Of a stretch of DNA of 64,000 bases, positions 1-14,021 are shown in pieces. The DNA comes from Ancylostoma caninum (Eukaryota > Nematoda > Chromadorea > Rhabditida > Ancylostomatidae): NCBI GenBank assembly GCA_037903475.1, contig JBAJFG010000016.1, positions 62,001 through 126,000 on the forward strand. The letters run 5' to 3'. The notes beneath the pieces were generated by a model. That model saw only the letters and a program-made list of their open reading frames with translations. It was not told the origin of the DNA and did no database searches. Every line of letters starts with the position of its first letter. Position 1 is the first letter of the stretch. The position numbers and the translations under genes are program-made.

Positions 1-2449
1 GGTTTTTTTTAAAATCACATGACACTAATTCCCAAGACGAGGGAGAAATGCGAAACATGCGAGAGCAGATCGGGACTTTTTCTTACTCCTACAAGTGTAG
101 TAATGTGTGATACAGTTGTACCCCTGTACGCAGTGCATGAATACTGCGATGTTTTCAGTCAAGATTTAACTATTTTAACCTACCCATGTATTCGTACCAC
201 TTCGTCCAAATCGAATAAATTTCGCACCACCACCACGTCCGAAGCGAATAAATTTCGGTGCTCGTGCGTCTCGATGAAATTCGTAAGTTTCATCGCTGAA
301 ATAATAAGTACATCGTGTGTGAAAATGCACATAGAAAAGTGAAATGCATCAAGAGAATATCAAATGGATGGCCTGAACCGCTTCATGGAGGACTCGGCTT
401 CCTGCTTAGTGTAGAGAAGCAAGGCAATAGAGTCCAGTGTACTCTTGCAGGAATTTTTTGCCTGGATTGTTTGGAGGAGCTCAGGGCACCTACTGAACAG
501 TTTTTACCGGGGCAGTCATGTATTTTCACTTGATACAGGCTAGCCTAGAGTAAGAAACCTTGACGTGACGTAATGATCCGTAAGGTCACAGCCTAAATAA
601 GTTCCTAAATAATTCTATTACTCGATTTCTCCAAAAAGTAGTTTGGATAGAAGAGAAACATCACAAATGGATTTTGGGGGTAGAATCTACATGTTAAAAC
701 AAAGCAAACGCCGCAAATATCCTCCGGAAGCCATTTATGTATCTTCCAGAGCTGTAGTGAGAGAGAAAAGTTTAATCAGGATTCGACACGATGCTCAGAC
801 ATCTCCAGTTAAGAAGTGTAAATGGTGGATGAAATCTAACAACCATTACTTTGGTAGTTATTGTCTTACTCTCTCTGTGAAATAATTCCTCGAGCCTAAT
901 CCCCTCCAAGAATCCTTGTTTCTAGTAGAGAATATTGTTTAGCACCCTGCCGATAGCCTAGACTTCCATAGATAAGGGGAGGCTGAGTCTATTCTTCGTT
1001 ATTTTCAAAAATTTTTTCCTGTTGTTATCATTTCTTCAGCATCCTGACTGGTGGAGGGGCGAAATCCAGAAATCTGGCACTAGGAATATCACCAAGAACG
1101 CTGCAAAACTAAAGAACTCTCATCATATTTTGAAATTTGGCATTCCTTCAGTGCCATTAGGAAATTTATTTAGAGTACACTTCTCAAAATTATCCTTGAA
1201 AAGTTTGGATAAACGTGGACATCGTTCTGTTGTGGCCGATATACATACATATTATCGGTATAACAACATACCTCACTGGAAACTCAACATACCTGTCTCT
1301 TGGGTATTCCGGAAAAGTAGCTATTATGAGTTTTGACGTTAACTTCCAGAATTTACGGAAAACTCAGAAATTTCTCTGGATATTGGCGTTGACGCTTAGA
1401 AACACATGATATCATTTTTCACAGGAAGAAGTATCCAGAAACGTCATTCAATGGGACTAGGGTTAAATTTCCAAGACATAATTAAGGCTAAATCAGACAA
1501 AAAATGCATTTGAAGGATATTGGCTGGTGGTCCGTGATTACGTTCACGTCCAAGGGCAGAAATAAGGGCAGGAACGATCTTCCATGATACGAACGCGTAC
1601 GCAATTTAGAAGAACGTTCGGGTTTCCGTGCCTTTGTAGTTGCACGCGCTTGCACTTCGCTGCCAAACTTAATCTCATATCGCCAATTTAAATTCAGCAT
1701 TGAGCTGACAGGGAAAAATTATTAGCATATTCCTCCTACACCTGAATAACACTGGTTCATATTCTTGGAATTCGAATTCGGGCCGAAAAATGTTGTGGAT
1801 TCTGCACTGCTCTCTGTTGTAGAGCCTGGATTATTCCTGGAATAAGATTCAGACGCAGGAATAAAAGAGGTGCCGAAGGACTTTGAGGTATAGAACGCAT
1901 AGGTTTTGCAGCTTGGCTGAAACGCATAGGAGCGCTTTCATAACTTTTTCTGACGAAAAGAATCAAAAATTCTTCAGTATTGCTGAGTAAAAGGTCTTGG
2001 ATTAAGTTTCAGGAATTGAGTTGTGTACTCTGTGTAAATGTACACCACACAAATTCAATTAATGGTCATACTGTATGTAAACCAGGGATTAGCCGTGTAT
2101 TTTCTCTATTCTTATCTCATTTTGCGTAATATCATCTTCTGATCCTCATCATCTGTCTTTTTTCCTGGAATCCTTCTTACTCCTAACATTTCCTCCGTTT
2201 ATCCTGCCCGTTTCTACTTGGCTGCTTTTCCTTGAGAATGAGCATTTTTATGCTGGTGCCTTTCACATCCGTGAAGTATGCTCTCTGCCGATAGCCAACT
2301 ACTATTCCTGGGCAAGCTATGTTTTCCATAGAGTAAACAGTAAATTACAATTACCACTAAACCCGAATCGCAGCAGTAAATCTGCCAATCTGACAAGTTA
2401 TTCGTCAGATTTCCTGTCATGGTACGGTAGCTGAACTGAGTTATGATCG
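1..2449. other. Non-coding stretch, no gene supported
   Basis: Only short open frames without signal peptide, splice support or recognisable motifs are visible on either strand. I see no transposon ends, tRNA or tandem array here. Confidence 0.5.
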
Positions 2450-3096
2450 TCATCGTCCATAGTAAGCGATTTGTTTTTCGTCGAAGGCTTTCGCCTCGAA
2501 AATAGCGAGGGTATCCAGGATGTCGGTTCGTAGTAAATGTCGCGGTATAGAAGTGTCGTTTAGAGCATTCATCATCGCCTTGAATATCCTATTGACATGC
2601 AGCCGTGCGTTGACACGATTCGAATATTTCAAAGCTGGCGGAATTATAGGACCCGAGCAGAAGTAATCGAATGGATGATGCGGTGTTTAGTTCCTGGATT
2701 AGTTCGTTTGCGCGGCTGTACATATCGCATACACTGCGGTGTGCAAGTTCGGGGTGATGGCATTCTACAGTAGTTAGTAGTCACTCTACAGTACTTAGCC
2801 CACATAAGAGAAGAGCTGAGACAATGATATAAAATCCTGAGTCACTTTTGAAATACCTCTGGAAAAGGTTGTGCCTTGAAGTAAAAAGAGCAAAAAATGC
2901 GAGGATTCCCGATTTCTAAGCTACACAGCACAGCAAAATGGAACCACTACCACAAGTGGTATCCGGAAAACGCCACCTGGATATTACTATTAGAAAATAC
3001 AACTAACCTTTGTGCTGTAACGTACTGTAACACCAATATGCTGGCGATGAAGAGTACAGCGTATGTGTGCCGTGAGCTCATTTCGAATGCTGCCAT
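2450..3096 (-). CDS. Candidate small secreted peptide precursor (two exons)
   Basis: Exon 1 (3008-3096) encodes a clear signal peptide. Starting at the ATG at 3081 it reads MSSRHTYAVLFIASILVLQ followed by YVTAQ, and it ends at a GTTAGT donor. Exon 2 (2450-2588) starts after CAATAG and keeps the frame (phase 2), giving a precursor of about 70 residues that ends in IAYYGR-stop. A C-terminal Gly-Arg after a secreted chain is the classic layout of an amidated peptide, which would give ...AYY-amide, and there are single Arg sites inside. The family is not recognised. Against the model, another frame across exon 2 is also fairly open and the acceptor is weak (no pyrimidine tract). The in-frame ATG at 3096 is an alternative start. 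The signal peptide is seen directly. Peptide identity and amidation are inference. Confidence 0.35.
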
Positions 3097-4470
3097 GATG
3101 ATGGGCGGTCCCGTCGTCACTTCAGCGCCTCGACCTAGCCCCGCCCACATGACCGTGGGAATTTCGTGATTCTGTACTTTAGACATTGGTGATCTACCAA
3201 TGATAGGATGCTTACAGTGCACAGGGTTTTAATTTTTAACCCATGGATTTTCCAGAGCTAGTTTTACTCATCGGGCACGGAAGAAAATCTAGAGTTTGGA
3301 GACGTTACCAGGAAATCAGTGCCAAGACGGATTCACAATAATTTCCTGAACAGTGTGACCTACCCGCCCTTTGGAAGTGGAGGAGTTCTCCCTGTGAAGA
3401 TGTCTCACTTCTTTCTTGGAAAGCTCATCCACTCCTGATGAAGGAGAAGCTTACACCCTTCCAGAAAATGTTCATGAATTTGGTGGCTATGCGATGGAGA
3501 GCAGCTTTAGGAAACCCGCAGTGAAATAGGATTTTCCTTGATTTGTTCAAAAACAACATCGGTATACTGTTTAGGAGAAGAGTGGGAATCAGGAAGTGTA
3601 CTTTCACTAAAGTAGTAGCACACCATGGAAAATTGTTGGATAGGTTCCCATCACAGGCGTTACTTTTTGCGATTTGAACACAGTAGTTTTGTGAAAACGT
3701 CTGGAATTATTACGAGCTTCTTGTGTTAAGAAAACACGCTTAGTCAGCAAGTATACGACTGTGAGAAATGCAGGCACACTTTGGCCTTGTTCTCTTTTTG
3801 TGGATAAGCATGGATGAAAAAACCCTAGCTAAGGTTTAAAAACATTGTATTAGCATGATTTTTTATTGTTTGATTCTCTTATATTTCTTTCATAATCACT
3901 CCCAGCTATCTAGCATTCCAGTGAAGTTTTTATCAATTCTGGATTTCCATCCAGGTTTCAAATTGGTGAAAACCCTAGGTTTGCCCATGCCTCCTTCTCT
4001 TGGCTGTCTGTGTCCGCCACTGATGGCTAGGAATAGGTAGATGTTTTGTTTCGCGATCATGGATATATCTAGAAGTTTTGATTTCTCTAGGACTTATTAG
4101 AGGGGCACATGGGGTCCAGCAATTTTAGCAATCCTGATAAACGTCCTAGGATTAAATCCTTACTCATTATTATACTTACATGTTATTTACTATCTATAAG
4201 GAAGTTGGATAACAGTGACGTGGGTGCTTTGCAAACGCATATGGTATAACGTATAAGAACAGCGCGCAAATACTGAACTACGTCAGTGCAGTTGTGGCTT
4301 GTTGGCTTTGCTACAGAGGACATGGATATGTTTGCCAATTACCAACGTCAACCTTGATTAGGACGTGTTCTAAGTGCTTGCTAAGCATTGAGGACAGAAC
4401 ATATGATTTGAAGCTTGCTAGTTTATTTCCTGGATAGGCAAGAATGGACGTGTATAGTAGCGTTACCACT
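3097..4470. other. Non-coding stretch
   Basis: No convincing exon or RNA gene is seen on either strand. This would contain the promoter of the candidate peptide gene read leftward from 3096. Confidence 0.4.
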
Positions 4471-4476
4471 TCATAC

Positions 4477-4540
4477 CAAAGGCTGGTAACCCTTTGCTCA
4501 GCGAACTGTCAAAGGCTGGTAGCCCTTTGCTTAGCGTACA
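4477..4540 (+). repeat. Two-copy direct repeat, each copy a small hairpin
   Basis: The unit CAAAGGCTGGTARCCCTTTG occurs twice about 37 bp apart (near 4480 and 4512), followed each time by CTYAGCG. Each unit is itself an inverted repeat, CAAAGG...CCTTTG. Function is unknown; it may be the remnant of a small repeat family. Confidence 0.6.
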
Positions 4541-7500
4541 AGGTTCATAAGGATGTTTTTTTACTTGTAGTAATAATTTTTACGATCTAAGGACATAGAG
4601 ATACTGTTCTGCGCAGGTAAACAGATCCTTCATATTGTAGTAACTAGTTTAATAAAATGATGTATAGGCAGCTGACAAAGCCCTTCAAATGGGTCTCTAC
4701 ACGATCGTTTCCAAGGTTTTACTGTGTATCGGCACCATTCATTTTTTTCTAGCCAGGAAAGAAGAAATTTTCTGGCTGGAAGTTTCTTGGAAAATCCTGG
4801 GCATGTATCCAATATTCTTTGTCCACTCTGAGAAGCGCACGAATGAATACCTCTATTTGAACATATTGCTGCCCAATGAAAATTTATCAGCGACTAATTG
4901 CCTATTAAAGCTGATGTATATCCAGGCACTGCAGTTTATTTTTCTAGTATTCATTATGGGTCACCGTTAAAAGATCCCTGTTGTTATCGAGCTGGTGTAG
5001 ATGAAGCAGTGGATTATTCAATACGTGACCGTATTCTTCATAATGCACTGGGCGTGAGCCAAACTTACAGTACTTGACTTACAGTAACTTACAGTACTTC
5101 CCCCCTCGCCGTCATGTTTCCACGTCATATCTACTACGCAAAAATTTGGAGTATATATTAGTATGAAATTTGAATTGGAAATCCACATTTATAGCACTTG
5201 CGAGGGAAAAAAATAGGGCTCGTTGTAAGGCTGCATTTCTGGAATGATTACATCTATGTACGGGGTGGGCTACATGGTCCGTAAATAAGGTGAAAGGTTT
5301 AGATTGCATTCTTGTTACCAACAAGTAGAAAATGAGATTTAAAATTTATCCTCCGCACTTGCTTCCTCAGTGTCTCCAATAGGAATGAGCTCATTTCCGA
5401 CCTCTGATTTTCCATCCCGAGGTTTGACTCCTGATCTTCTCGATATCCCAGCGTTTTGGAAATTACTAGTTTGAGCTCCGACTTCCGAGTCTTAGAATTT
5501 TACTGTCGGTCATCGTGGTCTTTGAAATACTCAAAAGGCTTATATAGAGGTTACCGAAATTCTTCGAGTGCTCTTCCCTAAACAGTAGGATTTACCATGT
5601 TTTTCTCTATCTCACATCAAATGCACAGCAAATCCTGCATTTTTGATTGTTTCTATTATTCCAGACATTTGCGGCTTCGGAGCCTTCATATCAAATTGCC
5701 TTTTTCATTTCTTCTCTGTACTTTGAAATGAATTTTGTAGCACTTTGCGTCAACAACCATAGGTTAGCAAAGAAGCGGAACAGAGGACATGGAGCAGGAA
5801 CGTGAAGGGTACCATATACAAGTAACAATTAGTGTATGCTACAATTATGTCGTGCTTAAGAAGACACACAATAGCCGGTAGCGAAAAATGTATTAAGTGT
5901 GTTGGAGATCGAGTATTCAGTTCTGAGTAACTTGAAAAATTCGCGTCCAAGTTCGAATAATACATTCATTCAGTTTTGAAGAAGTGGAGAGATCTGATGA
6001 AAAAAAATTCATCTAACAAGGTACATGTACGGATTATCCGAGCAATTCATTCATTAGGACAGTCAGAGATGTGTATTGATATTCAAATATTTTATTTATT
6101 TGCACATGAAAAAAAAACTAGAACACTCGCACTATTCATAATTCGAATAATTAAAATCCCACAGTGTCTGAATTCTTTAAAAGTTTTAATATTTGAAAAA
6201 TCATCGAATATTCTCAATTATGAAGCTTAGCAGGCGAAATTTCCAAACAGGAAATGCTCCTGTCTGGTGCAAGACCTTTCAATGAGGTGTATATGTGCTT
6301 ACTGGGTCCAAATGCATCTGCTCTCGGATTTCTTTCGAGAGCTCGTTTTTGGCAAGCTGTTTCCACAGACCATGGGAATAGTGTTGCTACACAAAACAAC
6401 CTTTAGGGATCCCCCAACCCTACAAAAACTCCCATAATCGTTCGGCAACACAACCACTCATTTAAAACTTTAATGCGAATGTCTTTATGACTTGGTGATA
6501 TATCGAGACTGTTGTGTACATAGGCAGTTGCAATATATATTACGTAGTTAGGATCTGGTAGCCATTCCACAAAGCCTGAAGAAATCCATGGAAACTGGTT
6601 ACGAAGTTAGCTAAGGACGTAGATGAATAAAATTGTTAGAAGAACTGAGTTAGGTGAACTGTAACGCAAGAGACTGGGTGTTTTCCTTGTAGAGACATGT
6701 AGGTTGTTGACACTATCCATAGTTATGTAACTGTAGTAGACCTGAGGCAAAATGCATCCACGAACCTTTCCTGAATCCAGGCATGCGTTGCCGAACTCTA
6801 ATTCACACTCCACTAACGACTTGTCAAAACATCAGACCTTCGTCGATGCATGTGGACAACTCCCACTTCACTGCCCATAGTATGTATATCCAGGTGCGGA
6901 AGTGGAAGATCCGTACGAGATCCAGATTTTCTCGTTCCAAAATTTTAATGCGATGGTTTATCATGAAGTCGGCCACATCTTCTGTGGGCATTTAGAGACT
7001 CCTTTCGTGGAATTTCATGACCGAAATAGCAACTTCTTAGTGTGGTGAACCTTCCATTACTGGTAAATGAACTTGTAGGATTAGATAGATTCCATTGTTA
7101 AAGAACCCAGACGTCTCGCTCTGACTTCAAATTTGATTCATTGAAGAACGACAAGTTGGCATGGATACTTGGCAAAGAATCATTGAGAAAAATTTATTCC
7201 TCTTATTAAGTCGTCATCGGTGAGCACTACCCAGGTGAATAGCCACCGTTGTGTTGAGAAACAGCTGAGCTGTGGACGCATGCTTTCTCAGGATAGCTCT
7301 TTCCGGATATTGCGGAAACTTGCGATCAGTGCCACCGTGTTCTAAGACAAGAGTACGGAGATCTCACTGGAATTCTATATGAGCTCATATTATTCGGTTG
7401 AAGGTTAACCTTGTTATGCAGCCAGTCGTTCCGGTCGACGAATGTGGGTGAAGACGTTGATGGGTGCCACGTAAAGAACAAATTCTTGTACGTTAACACG

Positions 7501-9660
7501 TTTACCATGGATATATCCAGTGCTTGCGCTTGACGGTCGTCCAAGGCACGCACGCATTAATTACAGACCCCGCTTATTGTGACGAGACTAGTGTTCTCAT
7601 TATCACTTGTTTGAAGTGCAAAAGCTGCGTAGACGTTTTGGGCACCAGAATAGGAATGAAGTATAGTTCATTCCGCTACGTTACTTCTTTAGTTTTGCTT
7701 CCTTTCCGCTTCACTTATCGCACGCAACACTAACGAGTTGTACGTGGGCGTCAGCGACGGTGCAGCTCTACCTGCACATTCGAGACTATTCACAGTGCGA
7801 ATATCCATCAGGGGGGGTGGGGGACTTCAGACGTCACAAAGAATCGTAAGTAAGGCATCAGGTGTAGCGACGAAAACAGAGTTATTTGAGTAGGAGCGAT
7901 TCATGGAAAATTGCTTGAACAGGTAATTATGTTGTGGTAGACAAAAACTAGCTGAGAGCTGTCAAGAAGTCATTTGAGCGACCACTGCTTTGTTCAAAAA
8001 GCGTAGGATCCATAAGGGTGACGTTAGTTGGTGGGTCTGGATGACGGGAATATTGAAGATCCTGAGGGTGGTTCTCAGCTCTCTTGGGAGGTATTAGATC
8101 ATTGTTTGTTTATTTTTTACATGAGATGTCTCATGCTATCAGTGCAAAGACACAGTTACAACTACAAATGTGTACAGTTATATACTCGCCTAGGAAGTAA
8201 TCAGCATTTCATATAGTTGTCAAGAACTTCGGCAATGATCGAATATTACCAGGAATTGTCGTCAGTCTGATAAGTCGAAGGGGTTACTGGTAACTGAAGA
8301 GTTCTTCTTGTTGAATGTAAACCATCCCTAGTGAGAGGGTGTGCGAGGATAAAGGAATAAGCTAGGCATATAAGTATCCGGGACTTGCTGGATACGATGC
8401 ACTTAATGTGATTTCTAACAAATTAATATCCTTATTTACTTGAAGTCGAATATGTAGTTCCACTGTAAAGACGAGAAAAAAATGCTGTTTTAAAAATTTT
8501 ATTCCTGCATCAAACGATCTTTCTTCACGAAATGGTTGTACGTTTGTATAGCAGCTTCTTCTATTTGTTACTATTAGTTCTTGACGATCTTCGAGCACTC
8601 ATATTGAGCGAAGTCAACTAGAGTTTTTGCGTGTGTAAGGAAGCAGTTCCATTCCACTTTGTTGATTTTCTGAAATTCGACATCTTCATCCTGGAGTTAG
8701 TGAATTTGTGAGAGGGGATGGGAAGATTGAGGTTGAAAAGAATCCATGTTTCCAAAATTTCCAACCATCTTTTCAATTTTTCTCGCAAACTGATCAAATG
8801 CCGCCAGCTTTGTGAGATTTTGCAAACTTGGTTTATTTGTGGAGTCAGAGGCGGGTCCTAATGTATTTTGTGTGCTTTAAGTTTCTTTTTCTTCACTATG
8901 TCAGTGTTTACTCGGATTGCGCAAGTATTTTAGGTCTGCAGATCCGCAGCTGCCAATGAGAAGTGACTAAAAACTGTACTAACTACAATATAAACCTAAC
9001 TACATAGTATTATAGTTTATTTCAGTAGTGCATGGAATGCATTGGAGTACCTAGGAATGAAAACATGTATGAGCTTCTCCTCATTGTGTCCTTTTCTAGT
9101 GGGAAAAGCACGAAATAATCGGTTATCTATTTCACTGCTGAGAATTTCCTTGAAAATAATGAAGAGAAATCATTCATTCGTGGAAGGTCAGTTTTTCTGG
9201 ATAAGAAAGCTTTTCTCGAAAAGAAAGAAAGCTGCCACAGTCCGTTTCTGGATCCGAAAATCCTTAATTTCTAAGACACGCTACATGAGAACTATACCTT
9301 ACTAGGCTCGTTCTCGCTTATTTTATTATTTTTCATGCTGGATTGACTCACAGTTCACTACGAGACAGGTTCTTCTACGAAAGTCATAATACGCCTTCGA
9401 TATTGTATCACGGCACTAATTAGTTCCTATAGTTCCTATCTTATGGCTCATATCAAAATTATAAGTTTTTTGTAGTTAAAATGGCGTTATTCCATATAAT
9501 GAAGGCCTATGTCCACTAAACTGTAGGAGGCTAAAGGTCACTTTCGAACTATGTAATTACTTTGGAACCTCGAAGCAGACCCAAAAAAGGTAGATTTTTT
9601 TGAAATTCTGGGCAACTCGGGTCTATTGATTCCATACTAATGCAGAAATCCAGGATGAAT
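4541..9660. other. Long stretch without a supported gene
   Basis: Open frames here are short, lack signal peptides or family motifs, and do not chain across splice sites. There is a short G-run near 7810 and scattered AT-rich DNA. I see no transposon ends comparable to those found further right. Confidence 0.4.
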
Positions 9661-9674
9661 CCATGTAAACTGAC

Positions 9675-12674
9675 CTGAACGATCATTTTGCAGACCTGCT
9701 CAATCAGAGGTTTTGTCATTACAGAAGTAGCCGTCGTGTAACCCTTGTTCATCACGGTCTGCTTCGCTGATCCGGCATTCTTTGCCGCCTTGATGTCGCC
9801 GATTACCTACAAGTTGTGTGATTTAGAATACACATGTAAGTATTGATGCTTGGTACACACTGAAATTAATTTACAAGGCCTTCTCGAGGTATTTAGAGGC
9901 ATGGTAACTTGTTGTACTTCATGCATGAGCTACGATGCTACCGCAGCTTAGGCAAAGGAGTAAGACCTTACGAAGCCCTAATGAGGTGGGTTGGCGAGAG
10001 GTTAGCCCGTCGATATCGTGGATTTGAAAGAAAGCCTTGAAAACTATCCAGAATTAAAAATGATTGTCTTAAGATAGATGAAGTTACCTTGTCATACACC
10101 TTGGTCAAAGCTGTCTTCATTGCTGGCATCACTTTGTCAATGAGCTTCATGGTGGTTTGACCGATTGGGCTCAAGCACTTATCCACTGAAAAATGTCTTG
10201 GATTTTGTCTTGGACAACTGCGAAGTGTTGATGGACTATAGTTTTAGAAACTGTGAGGTTGCGATGTGGTCCGGAGCCTGCCACCAGGACATCCAAGACA
10301 CTCAAGGATTCAGAGCGTTTTTTTTATCCCAATGCTGGATTTTGGTATGTACAACATGGATGGATTTGGTTCTTGAAATCAGTTCTGCCACGCCCTATGG
10401 TGGAAACTTTTTCCTTACTTATTCCTTACCTATTCAAGCCTGTAAGGAGTTGGAGGAGGCTAGGTATTTGTGGATATTTTTATAGGAGCAGTTATACTAA
10501 ATTGAACTAGTTTTAAAGCGTATTTTTCGAAGACTAGGCTTTAAAAGGCAAAATATGGTCACGCTAGTGGAACCAGAAATCAGATTCTCAAACCAGAGTT
10601 CGCAATTCCGTTTATTGATTTCTCAAAGCAATCATAACGTATTACTAAGGTTCGGATAGTAGAACTAAAACGTACAAATCCTGGAAATGTGACCAAGATG
10701 ATTACTAGGAGTGGGACTCCCAAATATTATAGGGGGACAAGTGATCATCCGGTTAATCCGGCATGGACGAGTGTTGTGTGCAAGGATTAGGGTATTCTCC
10801 TCTTCGCTCCATTAGTTGGTGTCGATCGTCGGAGAAATCAAAGAAAATATCTACTGATCTTTCTCCAGGAACTATCTACTTCAGATTAGGACTTGTGAGC
10901 CTTTCAACTCGGCAACGTTCACTTTGTAGGCTTCAGGTCTTTTTCACATTAAATCAGCTTGGCTTGATTGTACGTCCCTACCAAAATTTTCGAGTTAAGT
11001 AAGGTTACGATGAGGTTCTTGCTGTCAGATTTAGTGTTATTGTGCAGTCTACCAGCTATATTTCTTAACTAATCTCGCTCAGGTCCGGGACGGCTAGTTC
11101 TTGGACTTATTTGGACTACAGTCCAACTCAGCGGTTATGTCAGCTTCTTATATTATGCATACTAATAAAACTCTTTCTTTTCAAAAATTGTGGATATAGA
11201 GCTAATGTTGATGCACAGGAAGCGCTGCATAGACAGCGAATTCTGCCCAGAAATTTCTACCTTATGAGAAAAGTGAAGTTAGAAATGCCCTATACTAAGT
11301 TCACTGTAACGGTTCGTTTTAAAAACCTTGCGTTAGAGCAAGTTCACACCATCCTAGAAGAGCATCAAATTGAAGAAGCCAGAACTACAACTCTAATGTA
11401 ATTGTTGACGCACTCTTGGCACGACTTGTTGATCATTTGCATCCGGAAGAAAATGGGTTTAGTAGATTTTAGTAAGCACTGCTCAACATGAACTATTGAA
11501 GTTCATCTACACTTGTGGAGACGGAACAGTTGTCTGACCAGACCATACTTCCTGGAATGGGACCTCCTTAATATTCAGGACTAATTTCCTAATGAGCAAC
11601 TGGTGCACTTTATCAGAATTTCTGCATATTTCGGGAGACTCCTGGAGGAAGGGACAAATATCCTTGCAAGCAACGAAGATCGCTTGGAATAAAATGCTTC
11701 TTAACGAACCGAACACAAGACGAAAACAATCCATTTCTTGGAGAGAACCATTTCAAAGAGTGAAATTCACTAACTTGTTGACTTCGTGTTCATGAGTGTA
11801 CCGTACTTGGAGATGGGAACGGTATCCATCGCACAGGAGAAAGATTCTGAAGTCATGTATATTATGAAAAAGAAACTTTGGAGTATTTTGCCTAGTATGG
11901 AAAGGCCTTTTGAAGAGTGGATATTCTAAAATTCAAGTTTCAGCGCAACGCTTCTCTACACCTAATTTTCACTGTTCATCTTTTACTGGAAAACCTTACA
12001 ACTTAGTTAAAGTTCCAGCGAAAAGAGTTCCCAAGGAAATTTCTCTCATTACTTCTAACTGATTTAATTACAACTACTTTAAACACTATAAAGTTACCCA
12101 AAAATTCAGAAAGTTAGTTTTTGCTCTTAAATCGTCGTTTTATACACTAATCTTTTCTCCCTGGCGCAGCAATTTCCCTTTTCTGGAATGGACTTGGCCA
12201 AAACTGGCAGTTGACTGTCACCTTAAACTGACAATTTTATTCCATGTGAGTTTGCTTTTACCTTTGCTATATTGTGGTGAACCTAGCAGACTAAAGTATG
12301 CTAACCTACCAAAGAAACACCTGTTTAAAACTACATTACTTGTATTAGATATGTTAGTTCAGATCCTAGACCCTATTTTCTAAAAATATAATTTTCCAGA
12401 ATTTCACTTACTGTCTTTTATCTTGTCCATAGAGGCGAGATCGTAGAAAGAATCATCTACACAATCGGTAAACTGCAAAGTAGCGACATTCAAATTACAT
12501 AGTCGAAGCATCCAGAATATTTAGCTTGGATATTACCTTTGCTATTTCTGGAACCGTGAAGAAAGTCACTCCCAAGTTCTTCACTTTTGAGTCAAACTTG
12601 CTCTTTGGAGTTTGAGCCGTGGCATGGTGTATAGCCAGGATGACAACGAAGAGGGCCGTGATGTGATTGTTCAT
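9675..12674 (-). CDS. Small secreted, Lys-rich probably helical protein (unrecognised)
   Basis: Four exons are supported: 12537-12674, 12412-12472, 10088-10185 and 9675-9806. They join in phase (0, 1, 0, 0). The start ATG at 12674 opens a signal peptide, MNNHITALFVVILAIHHATA, then Gln. The mature chain of about 120 residues alternates Lys and hydrophobic residues. It contains FTDCVDDSFYDLASMDKIKD, a conserved-looking MDKCLSPIG segment, MPAMKTALTKVYDK and later SVMTKPLIEQVCKMIV. Four Cys are seen in all, probably paired. The pattern resembles small nematode excretory-secretory helical proteins, but I cannot assign it to FAR, SXP/RAL-2 or another named family. A last exon with the stop codon lies below 9675 (donor GTCAGT) and was not placed securely. 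The 2.2 kb intron 2 could hide another exon. Confidence 0.65.
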
Positions 12675-14021
12675 CTGAAGTGGGGAAATTATGACTTGAA
12701 CCGGCTCTCCGCATGGCATTGTTGCGAAATAGTGTTTATTGTTTTTTTTTCCAGAATCTTTCGAATAAGCTGTATGTAAGGATTCAGCTAAAACAACTTG
12801 TAAACATTTCAGAACTTGTATGTAGATAAGAAGCTCAAACTAGTTAGCCGTTATAATAGTCCTGGAATGCCGGTTAATAATGAGTTTCTATTCCACAACT
12901 TTTCAGGAAAAAGGTAACAGAAGGTGTTAGGAACTCTTGTCAGCTTTGCATTTAGTGAATTCCATGGATGTACATATGATCAGAAGGTTGCAGGCAGAAT
13001 CCTGATAAAATTGTTGTTGAAATGGTTCTGGATTGCTTGTAAATAATGAATTTTGCCTAGGAACAATAAATAAAGTGGCAAATCATATAACATTGTGAAA
13101 CTATAAGTTCACTGATGAAAACTCGTTGGTTTTTTATATCCATTCGTTAGTCATTGATCCTCCCTATTACTCTAATTGGAGCTACGCATCGACGGATTTA
13201 CAGTGCAGAGGTTAGCAGAGTATCATGCGATCAAACGGATCATTTGAAAGTGAGCACATGGATCTATGAAGTTGTTCCATTCGGTTGCTGTAGATAGGAT
13301 TTTTTTTGAATTTTTTCACTTTCAAGCAATCGAATAAAAAACAAGGAAAAGTCAGAGATGAGCCAATGTTCACTTCCTTCACTTCCCAAAGTAACTACTC
13401 CTAAAATGTAGTTGGAAGCTGTACGTGAGGAGGCATTTACTCTTAACTACACTAAAAAATTCGTTAGAATTTTTTAACTGAGGTTAGCAGTTTAGTGAAG
13501 AAGTTTGTCAGCAATATCCAAGAATCTTATCGGGCAACACGACCTCAATTTTCCCAACACATCTCGCTAGTTCTATGTCGGCCTTCTCGCCTAAATTCCA
13601 GGAGAAAACGACAGTAATGTGGCAGTGACATAGGCGTATTTTAAGCGGAATTCAACTCGAAACCGTCATTCCTGAAGTTAGCCACAGTTTTAGGGAGATC
13701 CATCGGTTTCCCTTCTGAAGATAAAAATGAATTACACGAAGCTTAGCAGGAATTTTGCATAAAAGCGGTAAGGTTTTGCAAAAATACGAGGCATTTGTCC
13801 GGGATTCACCGAAAGCCGTCAATGTATATTTATAAAGATAGGTACTTTCTTCAGGTGGGGTTTCTAATGAAGTACAATGATGGATTTTTGGAGAGATTGC
13901 TCTCATTTCCATGCAGCAATACTTTTTTATTTGTAATTCCGTAATTTTCGTTAGATTTTGGGATATAATCCAGTACTGAGAACAGAATGAGGTCGGGCAA
14001 ATTTATTTATGTGCGAGACAC
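12675..14021. other. Intergenic, promoter side of the secreted-protein gene
   Basis: No supported gene is seen. The ORF at 13652-13912 on the minus strand shows no motif and no splice continuity. Confidence 0.4.

Noticed and set aside
11111..11401. 96-residue plus-strand frame
   Set aside because: It lies in the intron of the minus-strand secreted-protein gene and has no recognised motif; it could be an old repeat fragment but nothing supports that.
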